Source of the DNA: Cinnamomum chago
Taxonomy: Eukaryota > Streptophyta > Magnoliopsida > Laurales > Lauraceae
Length of the DNA: 64,000 nt
Direction: 5' to 3'
Assembly (NCBI GenBank): GCA_038049695.1
Contig: CP142451.1
Coordinates: 65,096,001-65,160,000, forward strand
Below the pieces are notes generated by a model. The model was given only the letters and a program-made list of their open reading frames with translations, had not been told where the DNA came from and did not search any database. The position numbers were made by a program, and so were the translations under genes. Positions 1 through 11,092 of the stretch are shown here, piece after piece (positions within the stretch are counted from its first letter, which is position 1; each line of letters starts with the position of its first letter).

Positions 1-182
1 GTATTTTATGATTTTGTGATTTTTTTGGTATTTTATGCAATTTATCCGAACCTAAAATGATGATAATTTCATACTTCGAAGTCTAGAAGTTCAGTAATCA
101 ATTGAAATTACTACAAAAATAAAACAACAAGCTAAATGGAATGCAAAGATGTGAAAATGCGGGCCGAAAAGCGAATTGGGAA

Positions 183-658
183 CTTGGGCGCACCCACAGT
201 TGCTCCCAAGTTTCTCTGCACAACTTGGGCTCACACACAGTTGCTCCCAAGTTCACTGTCTCTTTTTTTCCTTATCCTTTGGTATTATATTCCGGTATTC
301 CTTCTAATCCTTTTAACACTTTTCTCAAATCCGAAGACTTTAATACTAACTTTTATGGGGGTAGGCTCGGATCTAAGAAACAAAGTACGCGCGAAACGAG
401 AAATCGGGGTCAAAAGCCTATCCGGAAACTTGGGCGCACACACAGTTGCTCCCAAGTTTTTCCTGCACTTTTCTTCTTCTTTGTTTCTTTTCTCGATACT
501 TTTCGCGCGATTTGGGATGCAAGATTATAGATCCGAAGGTCCCAATAACAATATGTATGAAAAACGAGTTCGGATCTAAGAAACAAATTATGCTTATTAT
601 GAAACTCGGGGTTGAAAACTGTTGCAGACACTTGGGCGCACAGATAGTTGCGCCCAAG
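183..658. repeat. 28-nt inverted repeats in about 200-bp degenerate tandem units
   Basis: Four interrupted palindromes with arms like CTTGGGCGCAC and (G)TTGCTCCCAAG lie at 183-210, 224-251, 429-456 and 631-658. The first two start 41 bp apart. The last two are embedded in a repeated unit beginning with CGGATCTAAGAAACAAA at about 368 and about 570, a period of about 202 bp. The same arm words recur in the U3 of X at 3200-3980. I see no coding sense in this stretch. Confidence 0.75.
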
Positions 659-660
659 TG

Positions 661-1063
661 TTTTGTTGCACTTTTTTTTTTTTTTTCGGATTTTACTTAA
701 TGAAGACGAAATGGATGCAAAGTCTATCCTAATCACGAGTTCGGAATGCAAGAAATAATGCAGATCTACGGAGTAGGGATGATCCTAAGCATGTTACTAA
801 TGATGGATCTTTGCTAAGTATTAGATCTACTAAAAAATACTACTATTAATGCAGATCTACAATGCATGCATGATCCTAAGCATATTTCTAAACATTAATG
901 ATATTGAATATCAATGGAAGAGAACGTAATCTATAAATACCGGTCGGAATCGTATCTTTCAAATCGTAGGTTGAAGTTTTCGCGCAGATCCATGGCTTTC
1001 GGAAGCTCTCTCCATCGCTAATCTTGGGAAACAAAAGCTCCTTCTTCTCCTTTCGTCTAGATC
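661..1063. other. Non-coding part of element X
   Basis: AT-rich sequence with short repeats (ATGCAGATCTAC, GATCCTAAGCAT) and no supported gene. A TATA-like string (CTATAAATA) occurs near 931-939 on the plus strand but has no downstream reading frame of interest. CAAAG at 1064-1068 is the left copy of the target duplication of the solo LTR that follows. Confidence 0.5.
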
Positions 1064-1588
1064 CAAAGTGTTAGGGATTTTGTAATTGCAATTTGATGGA
1101 TGCATTTGCACATTAGCATCATTTGATATTTTACACATGCATTGATTTAAAATACCTTGAAATCTAGTTTTATACATGCATAGCTTTTAAGATTTGGAAA
1201 AGCTTTTGTTTTATGCATGTTTTGGTTTTAAACTTGGATGCATTAGTTTTAGAACCCAAAACTCTTTTGAAAACCTAATTCCTTGTGCATTATATTTGGA
1301 AAATCATCTTGTGATTTTAGGTTTGAGCTTTGCATACATTCATTACAAAAAGAATCATTTTTGTATGCATTTTCATTTGAAAAGAGTTTTATCAAATCAA
1401 GCTAGCCTTTGGTTTTAAACTTTTGAATCATTTTAGGCTTTGTGTTTTTCATGTTTTTAAACTTCTTAGAATGTCTTAAAACATGTTATTTAAGCTTGAT
1501 TTAGTGGCCCAAAGATCCCTCAAAGAAATACTTTGAAATGAGAAAAAGTTGGATTTTTGGCCATAGGGACTCGCCCGGCAGTGTCGCC

Positions 1589-1728
1589 GGTCGACCGAGA
1601 CCTGGGTCTCGGTCGACCGAGAACACTGCAGGGCGAATGGACAGTTTCTGAACTGAAACTACTCAACGGTAACTTTTATGACCGTTTTGCCTTCTAGGTC
1701 GACCGAGACCCCTCCTGGTCGACCGAGA
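1589..1728. promoter_or_regulatory. Palindrome array GGTCGACCGAGA in S1, upstream of TATA
   Basis: Four copies of GGTCGACCGAGA start at 1589, 1611, 1697 and 1717: two pairs spaced 22 and 20 bp, with 108 bp between pair starts. Positions 1607-1622 form the perfect 16-nt palindrome TCTCGGTCGACCGAGA. The array ends 27 bp before the TATA box at 1755-1761. Palindrome-rich LTR cis-regions are a described trait of Sireviruses; the roughly two-helical-turn spacing is my reading. Confidence 0.8.
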
Positions 1729-2544
1729 CAACTAGCCGTTGGCAACTTTTTGGCTATAAAGTCCATTCATTTCCAACCTTTTTCAAAGCTTGAAACTTGA
1801 ACCTTTGAGACCATTTTGGAGCCATTGGAAGGGGATGAAGTTGGAAAGGCTAGGAGGTCTTTAGGAGAGCTAAAGCTTGGGATTAATGAGTTAAACCTCC
1901 AAGTAAGCTCTACCTTTATTAATCATAGTTATGTGCTTTGTTTAAACTATTGGTATATGATATTTAGCATAATAACTATGATGTGTTGAATCCATTCTTG
2001 TTCTAATCTTTGGTCTAATTAAGATTGGATTCTTCACCTTTGTTTTCAATCCAAGTTGTTAACTTTATTAATCATGCTTAGACAAAATCTTTGTTTTTCT
2101 TTCATAGCATGAGTCTTTTACTTGGTTGAAACATTGTTTGTTGTTTTCATTCATTTAAGCATTAGTAAAATTAATTTGGTTTTGAAAACAACATGCACAT
2201 GCATCACATGTTCTAAATTAGTCATTTTCATACAACTTGTTAGTCCTTGATTTTCATGTCATAAACAAGTTGAATTTCATACATGTGATTTGCATAAGAC
2301 TTCAATCAAATCTTTTATGAGCTTTAAACTTTGAATTGCTTTAAGCAATATATTGAGTGAGCCTTCGTTTTAAACTTGATTGGAGTCATCACACACACAC
2401 ATCATGAGCATATACTTTTGCATGCATAGAGTGTTTGTGTGAGTTTGTTTTAAACTTTCATATTAGCCTATTCAAGAGGCAAATTCATTTGAGCTTAAAT
2501 TGTATCTCTTAGAGTGATCTTTTGTAAAGACACCTTCTTAGAGA

Positions 2545-2730
2545 AAAGCTTTGTGTAAGGTTATTGCTTAGCCTAAGAAAAGCATCTTGTAAGGTTATTG
2601 CTTAGCCTAAGAAAAGCATTTTGTAAAGGTTATTGCTTAGCCTATAAAAGCACATAGAGAGGTTGTTGTTTATCCTTGAAAAGAAACATTGTAAGGGTTA
2701 TTGCTTAGCCTAGTTAAAAGCATAAATAGT
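2545..2730 (+). repeat. About 40-bp tandem repeat in S1
   Basis: About four or five imperfect units contain GGTTATTGCTTAGCCTA followed by AAAGCAT, ending just before the conserved 3' block of the LTR. The same repeat occurs in the related LTR at 29945-30050 and, reversed, in the LTRs near 53110-53290. Confidence 0.75.
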
Positions 2731-3179
2731 GGAAATCCGGTGGGGTGATTGGATTCACAAGCCGGTAGTGGATGTAGGCATTGAGGCCGAACCACTATAA
2801 ATATTGTGTTGTGGTGATTGCTTGTGTGGTGATTATTTATTAGCTTCCGCATATTGATTGTTTAATCATCACATTTGACTAGTTTATATTAAGAAATTAA
2901 AATTGGTGTAAATTGGTCATAGTTGTAGCTCACCCTATTCACCCCCCCCCCCCCTCTAGGGTTAGGATCCTCGTGGACTTTCACAAAGCTCTCTCTTTGG
3001 TGGCTACTCTCTCTTTCTCTCTTTTCTTCTAGTTTTTTCTATTCTTTTTGGTAGCCTCTCTCTTGTAAATGACATAAGAGATCCTTATATAAGGGTTTTT
3101 TCGTGGAGAAGGGGTTAGGGCTGCTGTTTGTACGAGTTTCCAGAGGTTTCACGCAAACCAAGGCAAGTCTAGGGTTACG

Positions 3180-4140
3180 GGGAACTTGTGTGCACCCATG
3201 TTAGCTTGGAAACTTGGGCGCATGCATAGATGCGCCCATGCTGGTTTTGGGAGCTAAGTGGGCTTATGGTTCGGTTCCGGACTGTTTTCGGGTTGAGGTC
3301 AGGTCGGGATTGTGAAAGATAGAGCGAAACCCACACAAATATGTATTCAAGCTTCATTCTAGGCCAACTGGACACCTGGGCGCACCTGTGTGTGCGCCCA
3401 AGCATAGGTTGAAACTTGGGCGCACCTAGGGTGGCGCCCAAGTGGTCTCTAGTGGGGGGATCTTTAGGGCTATCTTCCGCGGGCCATAACTCTTGGACCG
3501 TTGGTCGGAATTGGACGTTCTATATGTCGTCGGAAAGCTCTTGAAAAGTAGAATCTGTTGGTCCATACATCATAGTGATCAGAGGTCGGAAAATGGCAGG
3601 GACCTGGGGTTCAGTTGACCTAGGGTTTGGTTCGGGTTGAATTTGGACTTAAGCAAAGGAAATTGGACTTGTGCTCATTTGTGGGGGCACCCAAGTGGAC
3701 TTTTGGAACTTGGGCTCATTCACAAATGCACCCATGTTATCTTCTTGGTCGACTGGGCTTGGGGTTTGGTTGCGGATTGCTTTCGGATTGAGAATGGGCT
3801 GGAACTATGAAGAATGGAGAGGAACCAACTTAAATGTGCATCAGAGTATGTTATAGGTTAACCAGAGACTTGGGCGCACTTGCGTGTGCGCCCAAGTGTG
3901 TCCTTGGAGCCTGGGCGCAGCTGAGTGTGCGCCCAAGTGGAGCTTGGAACTTGGGCGCACCTATATGGGCGCCCAAGTGTGCCCCTGGTGTGGTATCACT
4001 TGTGTAGTCTTCCGAGGGCCATATCTTTTGATCCATTGGTCGGAATTTGACGTTCTATATATCGTCAGAAAGCTCTCGGAATATAGAATCTTGTGGTCTG
4101 TAAATCCTAACGGTTAGAGGTCAGGAAAATAAGGGATACT
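3180..4140. repeat. Two roughly 500-bp tandem repeats with hairpin pairs in X U3
   Basis: Two diverged copies of a unit lie in tandem: CCATAACTCTTGGACC at 3484 matches CCATATCTTTTGATCC at 4018 (534 bp apart), and the palindrome block at 3211 matches that at 3707. Each unit carries interrupted palindromes with arms CTTGGGCGCAC and GTGCGCCCAAG. Clear examples are 3375-3402, 3415-3442, 3871-3898, 3910-3937 and 3950-3977, with neighbours starting 39-40 bp apart. This is probably the U3 enhancer region of X. TATA (3084-3093) follows on the minus strand. Confidence 0.75.
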
Positions 4141-4503
4141 CGGATCAATGATTCTAACCTCTTAACCCATGTTAATCGCATTGTACTTAGGCAAACTATG
4201 TGTAATACCTTTATGAATAACCTGGTTGTGTTCTACATAGTCTGGAAAGGGTTTGGAATAGTGTTGTAGTCCATTCCTTGTATGAGTAGTGGGTTGAACT
4301 CGAGATCTCAACGCGATTCGGCCTTTTCTCTCACAATTTCTATGAATTGCCGAACTAAGTCTAAAATTATCAACAAGCATCTTCATCGTCATTAATTAAT
4401 TTGAATTATGCCATTAACCATTCAATCATGGGTGAAATGGGGGCATCGTTATATATGATAAGTGTTTAAGGCTATCATAGGGGGCCAAAATGAGGTGTCT
4501 ACA

Positions 4504-5628
4504 AGTACATTTGGTACAAACAAGAAGAAAATAAATCCCATTCACCAATACACTTATAAGCCATAAATGCACTACCAAACTCTATCATGAGCATTTATTT
4601 CAAACCAATGCAATAAATAGGCATGAGTGGAAAAATACCAAAAATCATGAAAGCTTATAAAAATCAATCATCCACTTGCCTTGGGTCTTCTAATCAATGA
4701 AATCAAGCTCTAATACTCTTCCAAGCCAAAGATCCAAGCTATGAACAAAATCCCCAAAAACAAACCCTAAAATGGTCAAACAATGAAATAGAAAGGGAAA
4801 CCTTACAATAATGAAGATGAAGCTTCTCTAGGGCTAGAAGAATACAAATCTAGAAGAAGGGAAGGATTACTTACTTGTAAGGTCCTCTAATGGCAAGAGT
4901 AAGCTTAATGAAGATCTTAGAATGGAGAGTTTTCTTCACAAATGGTATCAATAGAGAGCTATGGTGATGAGGAAGAGAATGATGACCTCCAATATGATGT
5001 TGGTGCAAGATTAGTGTGGATTGGAGATGGAGAGAGCAAGAAGAAGAAGAGAAAAGTGGCAAGAAACCCTAGGCTCTTTTTTGTGCTGGAAAAAGGGAAT
5101 GAGGAAGATGGGTTGTCCTTATATAAGTAAAAGGAAATGGGTCCCACTACTTAAGACATTCAAGGGCTGAAATCTTGGCTTTCGGGGCTTCTAATGAATT
5201 CGACGAAGAAGAGAAAAATGATCGTCGAAATATCTAGTTTCCAAAAAGTATATGTTTCCCGGGTTTCGGGAATATCATGTTTTGGGTACAGATTTTGTGT
5301 GCAATGACTGTTTTGCCCTCAAGGCTATGAAATCGGGTTTTGGGATCTCGAACTGGGACGCGATCAACATGAAAGTTGTAGGGGTTAACTATACAAGTAA
5401 AACGGGATTAAAATAATGAATGCAAAAATCTCAGATAAATCCTCAAGCGCATGCAAAGTCGTAAAGAAGAAACCCCCAAGGGCCCCACTAATCACAAGCA
5501 ATCAAAATTCCCCAAAACTATTTCAAAAGCTATTCTAAACCCAACTTAACCAAAATCACTAATCAGGCTTAGAACTAGCACACGACTTAATTAACACTAA
5601 TCGAGGTCACTCGGGACGGGGTCTTACA
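4504..5628 (-). mobile_element. Fragment of gypsy-type LTR (minus), interrupted by X
   Basis: On the minus strand it starts TGTAAGACCCCGTCCCGAG at 5628. It contains a block (about 5210-5300) also seen in the solo LTRs at 6103-10185 and 34936-37726, with CTTTTTGGAAACTAGATAT as its core. A TATA-like CTTATATAAG lies at 5118-5127, followed by a leader resembling that of the 6103 element. It stops abruptly at 4503, where X begins. The missing part should lie left of the window. It looks older than the element inside it. Confidence 0.65.
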
Positions 5629-5775
5629 ATTGGCCTCTATTTTTGGGAATGTAATCAAATGATCTTTTGTATAACTTAATAAATAAAAAAACACGGTCCT
5701 GTTCAATACACACATAGTGTACTAGCATAATGAGTTGAAACTATACTGTTTCTCGCATCCAAGACAAGTCTCCTA
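5629..5775. other. Unassigned AT-rich spacer
   Basis: About 150 bp that match none of the repeats recognised in the window, ending in TCCTA, the left target duplication of the next solo LTR. With 11490 to about 11780 it is one of the few candidates for non-repeat or very old DNA here. No gene is seen. Confidence 0.4.
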
Positions 5776-6613
5776 TGAAAGTCCAAGACCGAATCCTTGA
5801 GGGGGGGGGTGAATAGGATGAGCTCTAAAAACCTAGACCAATTTGAATTCTTTTAACTTTTAAGTCAATTAAGATTTGGTGAAGATAAATTATCTTGTGA
5901 TAGATAGAAATCTCTAAGATGAGCATACACAAGTAATCACAACTACAATCTTCATTTAACCAAAAATAAATCATTCATGTAAAGAGAAAAAGATCAATCA
6001 CCATGACAAGCTTATTTATAGTGGTTCGGCCAAATTGCCTACATCCACTCCCGGTACACCTACCGGTATTCACTATCTTCAAATAAGGTTTAGGATCACC
6101 TCTGTGAGAACCCGACCCCTAATCTCTTGGATTAGTGTCGTTTTATTTGTGGATTAGTTCTTTTAGTGGGATTAGCATTTGTTGGGTTGAGTTTGTGAGC
6201 TAGAATGGGTTTTCTTCTAGTTTTGGGCTTTTGAGTGCTTTGGTAGCTTGTGGGGCCCTTTGGGGGTTCCCTTTTCGGCTTTGTATTTACTTGTGAGATT
6301 TTCCCGATTCGTTTTGTATTGTGTTTTTGGCCCGTTGCATTCATCTTGAGGAATCCTACAACTTTCATGTTGATCCCATATCCATTTGAGAACCCGAAAA
6401 CCGATTTCTTGGCCTTGAGGGCAAAACAGTCTTTTCACACCAAATCTGTACCCAAAACTCGATATTCTCGAAACCCGCGAAACATACACTTTTTGGAAAC
6501 TAGATATTTTGACGATCATTTCTTCCTTCTTCGTCGAATCCATCCGAGGTCCCGAATTAGATGATTTCAGCCACCCAAGTCCCTTAAGTTGTGGGACCCA
6601 AACCCCACTTGTT

Positions 6614-6619
6614 TATAAG
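6614..6619 (+). promoter_or_regulatory. TATA box of S2
   Basis: TATAAG within a stretch shared in layout with the 4504-5628 fragment: conserved upstream block, TATA, then a pyrimidine-rich leader with CCTAGGGTTT. Confidence 0.55.
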
Positions 6620-7468
6620 AGGAACCCATCTCCTTCATTGCTCATTCTTCACCATTGTTCCGGCTGAACCTAGGGTTTTCCCTTGTGCAACTTCTTCTTC
6701 TTCTTGCTTCTTCATCTCCAAGCCACACCAATCTTGCACCAAACTAGAAATGGAGATCATCAATCTCTTCCTCTCCTTGCAAGCTTCATCTTGATAGCAT
6801 TTTTGGAGAAATCCATCAACATTGAGACCTTCCTTGAGCTTGTTCTTCTCATTTGAAAGTCATCCAAGTAAGTGATTCTTCCCATCTTCTAGATTTGTAA
6901 TCTTCTAGCCTTAGAGAAGCTCCACCTTGATTATTGAAAGGTTTCATGGTCATTTCATTGTTTAACCCATTTTAGGGTTGTTTTGGGGGTTTTTGTAGAG
7001 ATTGTGGATCTTGAGCCTAAGAGGTGATTAGGAGCTTGATTTGCTTGATTAGAGTCAAAGGCAAGTGGATGAATGGATTGTTTTGATTATTAACATGTTT
7101 TGTGAGAAAATCTTGATTCATTAATGGTTTTGGTGATTTTAATAGTGGTCTTTAATATGATTAATATTGATTTTAAGATGTGCTTATTGATGAGTTATTT
7201 CTCCCTTGTTAATCTCTTGGAAATGTATGTATCATGGTGTCAAGATTTCAAATGATTTCACATGAATGAGTTTTCTCCACCTTGTGATTAATTGTGCATG
7301 GAAAGAATGGAAAGAGAGGAACTTGAAATGAGGAGCTCTTTAGCTCATGTTATTGTCTTGGAAACATGTATCTAAACCATCTTGTTTATGGTTCTTTGTG
7401 GTTGATTATATGTTGGAAGGAAAGGAAAAAGAGGAAGAAAAATCAGCTTTCCCGGACCTGCTGTACCC

Positions 7469-7587
7469 AGGTCCGATCGATCGGACCTACAGGCCGATCG
7501 ATCGGACTGTCAGTAACTGTAAGGCTTTTTGGGCCGATCGATCGGACCCTGTACATTCTGGTACAGAAATTTCGACCGATCGATCGA
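7469..7587. repeat. Palindrome array CCGATCGATCGG in S2
   Basis: CCGATCGATCGG occurs at 7473-7484, 7494-7505 and 7534-7545, with CCGATCGATCGA at 7576-7587. Starts are 21, 40 and 42 bp apart, all near multiples of two helical turns. The first copy lies in a perfect 20-nt palindrome (7469-7488). The array is downstream of the TATA box, in the presumed transcribed part of the LTR, unlike the arrays of the Sirevirus LTRs. Confidence 0.8.
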
Positions 7588-8254
7588 CCGAGTGAAATTT
7601 GATATTGTGTTTTTTTGGAAACCTTTGGGCCTTCTATGAGTCCTAGAGGTATATACCTTAGTGTTAAGACCAATTGTACCCTAATCTAAGGTCTCTAAGA
7701 CTAGGGAACTAAAAGAAAAGAATGGTGTTGATTTAGACACTAATTCTTGGTTTTAGGTGGGACCCTGGCTACCCTTTTTGGACTATTTGGACCATGTGTG
7801 AGAATGTCTTGAGCCGACACGCCCCACGGTTGGTTCGGTGGCATCGAAGTTCAATCCATTTCAATCTTGAACGGGATGGAACGACGCGATATCTTCTTTA
7901 TATCTAAACACAAGTCTATTTCCTTGGTTATCGCTAATTCTATTCCTTTCGATGACTGAATCGGTTACTCGATGTTTCCGGAGTAATGTCATGCCTAGGA
8001 TGGACCGTTTATAATCTTGATTCTTGCTATTGTAATACCTAGTACTACCCATAAGCTCATTTTAAGTTTGGAAAAATAGTAAAAGTGCATAAGGAGCCCG
8101 GAATGTCTTCTAACTCAAGGAGTACCAAGTAATTGTCATAATCGGCATACGGGACCCCTATCCACTTAAATAGATCTTGAAACCGATATGTTTACCCGAA
8201 ATTGTTATAGTTCATTGTTTCACCTCTTTTCCCGAGATTTGCATTACATGACTT

Positions 8255-8515
8255 GTTTTCCCGAAAGCATTGGAGTTACTCTAGTAACAGTCATTTGTCC
8301 CGAAGTGCATTGCATCACATGATACGACAGTGTGCCCTTGAGCACCCCGTTTTACCCGTTTAATTATTGTACTTGATTTACTTGTTTCCCCGAAAGCATT
8401 GAAGTTACTTTAGTAACAGTTATTTGTCCCGAGATGTATTGCCGATATGAAGTGACAGTGTGCCCTTGAGCACCCCCGGTTTACCCGTTTATTTACTGTA
8501 CTTGATTTACTTGCA
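8255..8515 (+). repeat. Two about 130-bp tandem repeats in S2
   Basis: Two copies contain CCCGAAAGCATTG, then AGTAACAGT, then GACAGTGTGCCCTTGAGCAC, then GTACTTGATTTACTTG. They are part of the long LTR. No coding sense. Confidence 0.75.
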
Positions 8516-8983
8516 TATGTCTCGATTGGTTTTGACCTATGAGTCGGCATCACTAAGCTTGGATACCTTGTCGGTTTGATCCACCGACTTGGAAATCCCT
8601 CTCCCGTCCCGCCAGCTGCAGTTTGGATCCCGATACCCGGTTATTGTCGTGGTCCCGTCCCGATACCCGGTTCGCTACCGTGGTCCCGTTCCCGTTCCCG
8701 TATATTTATTATTGGATATATGATTTACGTTGAGTCTCCTCACCTTGTGTGACTGAGACCAACGTCCCGCTCTTGTCACTTCGGTGATAGAGGACTTAGC
8801 TTCTTGTGATTGCCATCTTGCCAGTTCCCGATTCCTTGGACACCCGACATGGTTTATATTGCTTACTTGTTTTCAGATAAATGATTCATTGCTTTTATGA
8901 AAGTTGTTATTTAAACAAGTGCTAATATTCTCCAATGTAAATTCAGTTATTATTATATTGTTTTCTGTTCTTTGTACCCGCAC

Positions 8984-9545
8984 ATGTTTTAAATGAATGC
9001 CCGATCTGTTGAAGAACCATGCTTTTACATATATTCCATACGATCAATGATTTTGCTAGAGTTATATGATTACACATGTTTTAAAATGAATACCCGAGTT
9101 ATTAAATGTCCATGCTTTGGAATGCGTTTTAAATGACACTCGTTTTGTTAGATCCCGATGTTTATACATGTTTTAAGTGAATACCCGAATTGCTAAACAT
9201 TCGTGCTTTGTTTTAAATGACACTTGTTCTGCCAGATCACTATGCTTATACCGGTTTCAAATGAATACCCGATTTGTTAAATACCCCTGTTTTGAAATAT
9301 GTTTTAAATGACATGCGTTTTGCCAGATCCCTATGTTTATACCTGTTTTAAAGGAATGCCCGACCTGTTGAAGATCCATGCTTTGAAATATGTTTAAATG
9401 AACGTGGTTTTTCCAAACTTCCATATTCATACATGTTTTAGACGAATACCCGATTGTCAAATATCTATGATTATAGATGATGTAAATGAATACATGTTTT
9501 ATTAGATGTTCATGTTTTACCCGTGCTTGAAATGAATACAAGTTT
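8984..9545 (+). repeat. About 90-bp tandem repeats in S2 (about six units)
   Basis: Units start near 8984, 9074, 9166, 9248, 9338 and 9429. Each has ATGTTTTAAATGAATACCCG followed by a variable middle containing CCATGCTTTG and often CCAGATC. They are diverged from one another, so the array is not recent. The function is unknown. Confidence 0.75.
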
Positions 9546-10956
9546 TCCCCGAGATTCCCGACTTTGCACCCGTATAATTATATGCAGCATTTTGAGCAAA
9601 TAGCATGATTTATCATTTGTATTATTATTCGCTATATTGTGTTCTTTTCATCCACCTGCCAGACCGTCGTGTCTGACCCACTACTTTTGGTACTCAGGTT
9701 CAGACTTCTTCGCCCCGAGTTGAGTGTTTTTGTTGGCTGTGGAGCCATGCCTTGCAGGTTGTTTTGTCGGCTATGTCATGTAGACATTGAGCTTGACATC
9801 GGAGCTACGTCACATTTGGGTAGTAGTTTATAGCTTATTGCTGTATGGCTTTTATTAGCCTTTTTCTTGGGATTCTTAATTAATGTACATTGATAATTGT
9901 AACTTGAACATATTTGGGAATGTAATATCCTGTTACTGTTAGCTCTGTAAATTATTGTGATGGTTACTCCAGTCTGGTATGATTCTTGATATAATAGCTA
10001 TGGGCTAAAGGTTGAGTGCGACGCAGAATCCGATGGCCACGGACTTCGGGTCGCAACGCCACAAATGCTTCCGCAAAATATTCAGAATGTGTTGTCTTCA
10101 CACACGCGGATCTTGGGAGAAGTAAAAATACATTTATGCTTAATCCCATCTCCCGCCCCCGAGGTTCTATTTCGGGGGCGTGACAACCTCAAACCTTACA
10201 ATCAACACTATGCTTTTCAAGGCTTAGCATAAACCTTTACAACATATGCTTTTCAAGGCTAAGCATGAACCTTTACAGCAAAGAACTTTTCTCTTAAGAA
10301 ATATGCCTAAGAATGCATGGATAAAGAGAACAATGAAGTGCAATTGAGTGCCTCTAAATAGGCTAATTAGAAAGTGAAAACTCAACTCCTAGAAATATGC
10401 ATAACAATGACAAAGTCTATGAATGTTGCATTTTCTAGAAATAACTCTTTCTCTTTGAAAAGATAAAAACTTGAATGATGCAAAGATGTTAATCATATAT
10501 TTGAGAAAGAGTTGTATGTCTAACACATGTGATTAACAATGAACAATAACTTGTTTTCAAGAAAGATGTTCTAAAGTCTAACAAGTTGATTTTTGAAACA
10601 AGAAAGTAAAATCATGTGTAACATAGACCATATGTTGTATTCATAGCATATGAGATTACTAAAGTGTTAAGCATGTTATGAAAGACAACATTCTAAAAGA
10701 AAAGCAACTTGTTAATCATGTTTAGAAAGAGATCAAAGATTTGAAAGAAAACATGATTTTAAAAAAGACTAGGATTAAAGAAAGCACACCCATTTGAGGA
10801 TCAAAGGTTGACTTAATGGAATGGCTTCATAATCCCCTTAGAAATGCTCTTGAGAAGTTGCTAATCCTTGGCCTCAATAGTCCCTCTAATGTCAGCAACT
10901 TTCTTCAACCAAAAAGCCACTTTATATAAGGAAAAAGTTGCCAACGACTAGTTCCC

Positions 10957-11092
10957 GGTCGACCTGCAAACAGGTCTCGGTCGACCGGGAAAGCACAACG
11001 GTCATATTTCTGACCATTGGAAAATTCTGCTCAAAACTGCATTTAAAAGTTGCAGTGATCCCGGTCGATCGGCAGGCTTGGCCCGGTCGACC
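10957..11092. promoter_or_regulatory. Palindrome array GGTCGACC in C2
   Basis: GGTCGACC or GGTCGATC at 10957, 10979, 11063 and 11085: pairs spaced 22 bp, with 106 bp between pair starts. This is the same geometry as in S1. On the minus strand the array lies about 27 bp upstream of a TATA-like TTTATATAAG at 10921-10930. Confidence 0.8.

Larger units (their letters stand above)
1069..2983 (+). mobile_element. Solo LTR S1, Sirevirus-like copia, TSD CAAAG
   Basis: The element starts TGTTAGGGATTTTG and ends GGACTTTCA. It is flanked by the perfect 5-bp duplication CAAAG (1064-1068 and 2984-2988), so it is a complete solo LTR of 1915 bp. The 3' part carries the Sirevirus-style block: a conserved segment with GGCCGAACCACTATAAAT, then a long C tract and CTCTAGGGTT. 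A TATA box lies at 1755-1761, just after a palindrome array. A minus-strand copy of identical length lies at 52858-54772. A solo LTR means the internal region was lost by LTR-LTR recombination. No coding potential. Confidence 0.93.
1..4503 (-). mobile_element. Element X: left-truncated LTR element, minus strand
   Basis: The right end reads, on the minus strand, TGTAGACACCTCATTTTGG, a start typical of plant gypsy-type LTRs. The sequence runs leftwards off the window, so the second end and its target-site duplication are not visible. On the right it abuts an unrelated LTR fragment at 4504, as expected if X inserted into that LTR. Read on the minus strand it has a repeat-rich U3 (about 4500-3180), a TATA-like CTTATATAAG at 3084-3093, a CT/GA-rich leader, then sequence with further repeats to position 1. 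A solo LTR (1069-2983) interrupts it. No coding domain is recognisable. The class call (LTR element) is fairly safe; the family is not. Confidence 0.6.
6103..10185 (+). mobile_element. Solo LTR S2, very long gypsy-type, TSD ACCTC
   Basis: It starts TGTGAGAACCCGACCCC and ends GGGGGCGTGACA, flanked by ACCTC at 6098-6102 and 10186-10190. At 4083 bp it is a very long LTR. Long LTRs with this kind of terminus are typical of gypsy elements, perhaps Tekay/Del-like chromoviruses, but no protein domain is present to prove it. It contains a TATA box (6614-6619), a leader, a palindrome array (7469-7587) and two sets of tandem repeats. It is related to the LTR pieces at 4504-5628 and 34936-37726. No open frame here resembles a gene. 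Confidence 0.88.

Noticed and set aside
2941-2956. Poly-C tract as a sequencing artefact
   Set aside because: C or G tracts recur at the matching place in S3, S6, C1 and C2, so the tract is a true family feature, although its exact length may be uncertain.
7469-7587. Regularly spaced palindromes as a CRISPR-like array
   Set aside because: Repeats are 8-12 bp, spacers are not uniform, there is no cas gene, and the context is plant LTR DNA.
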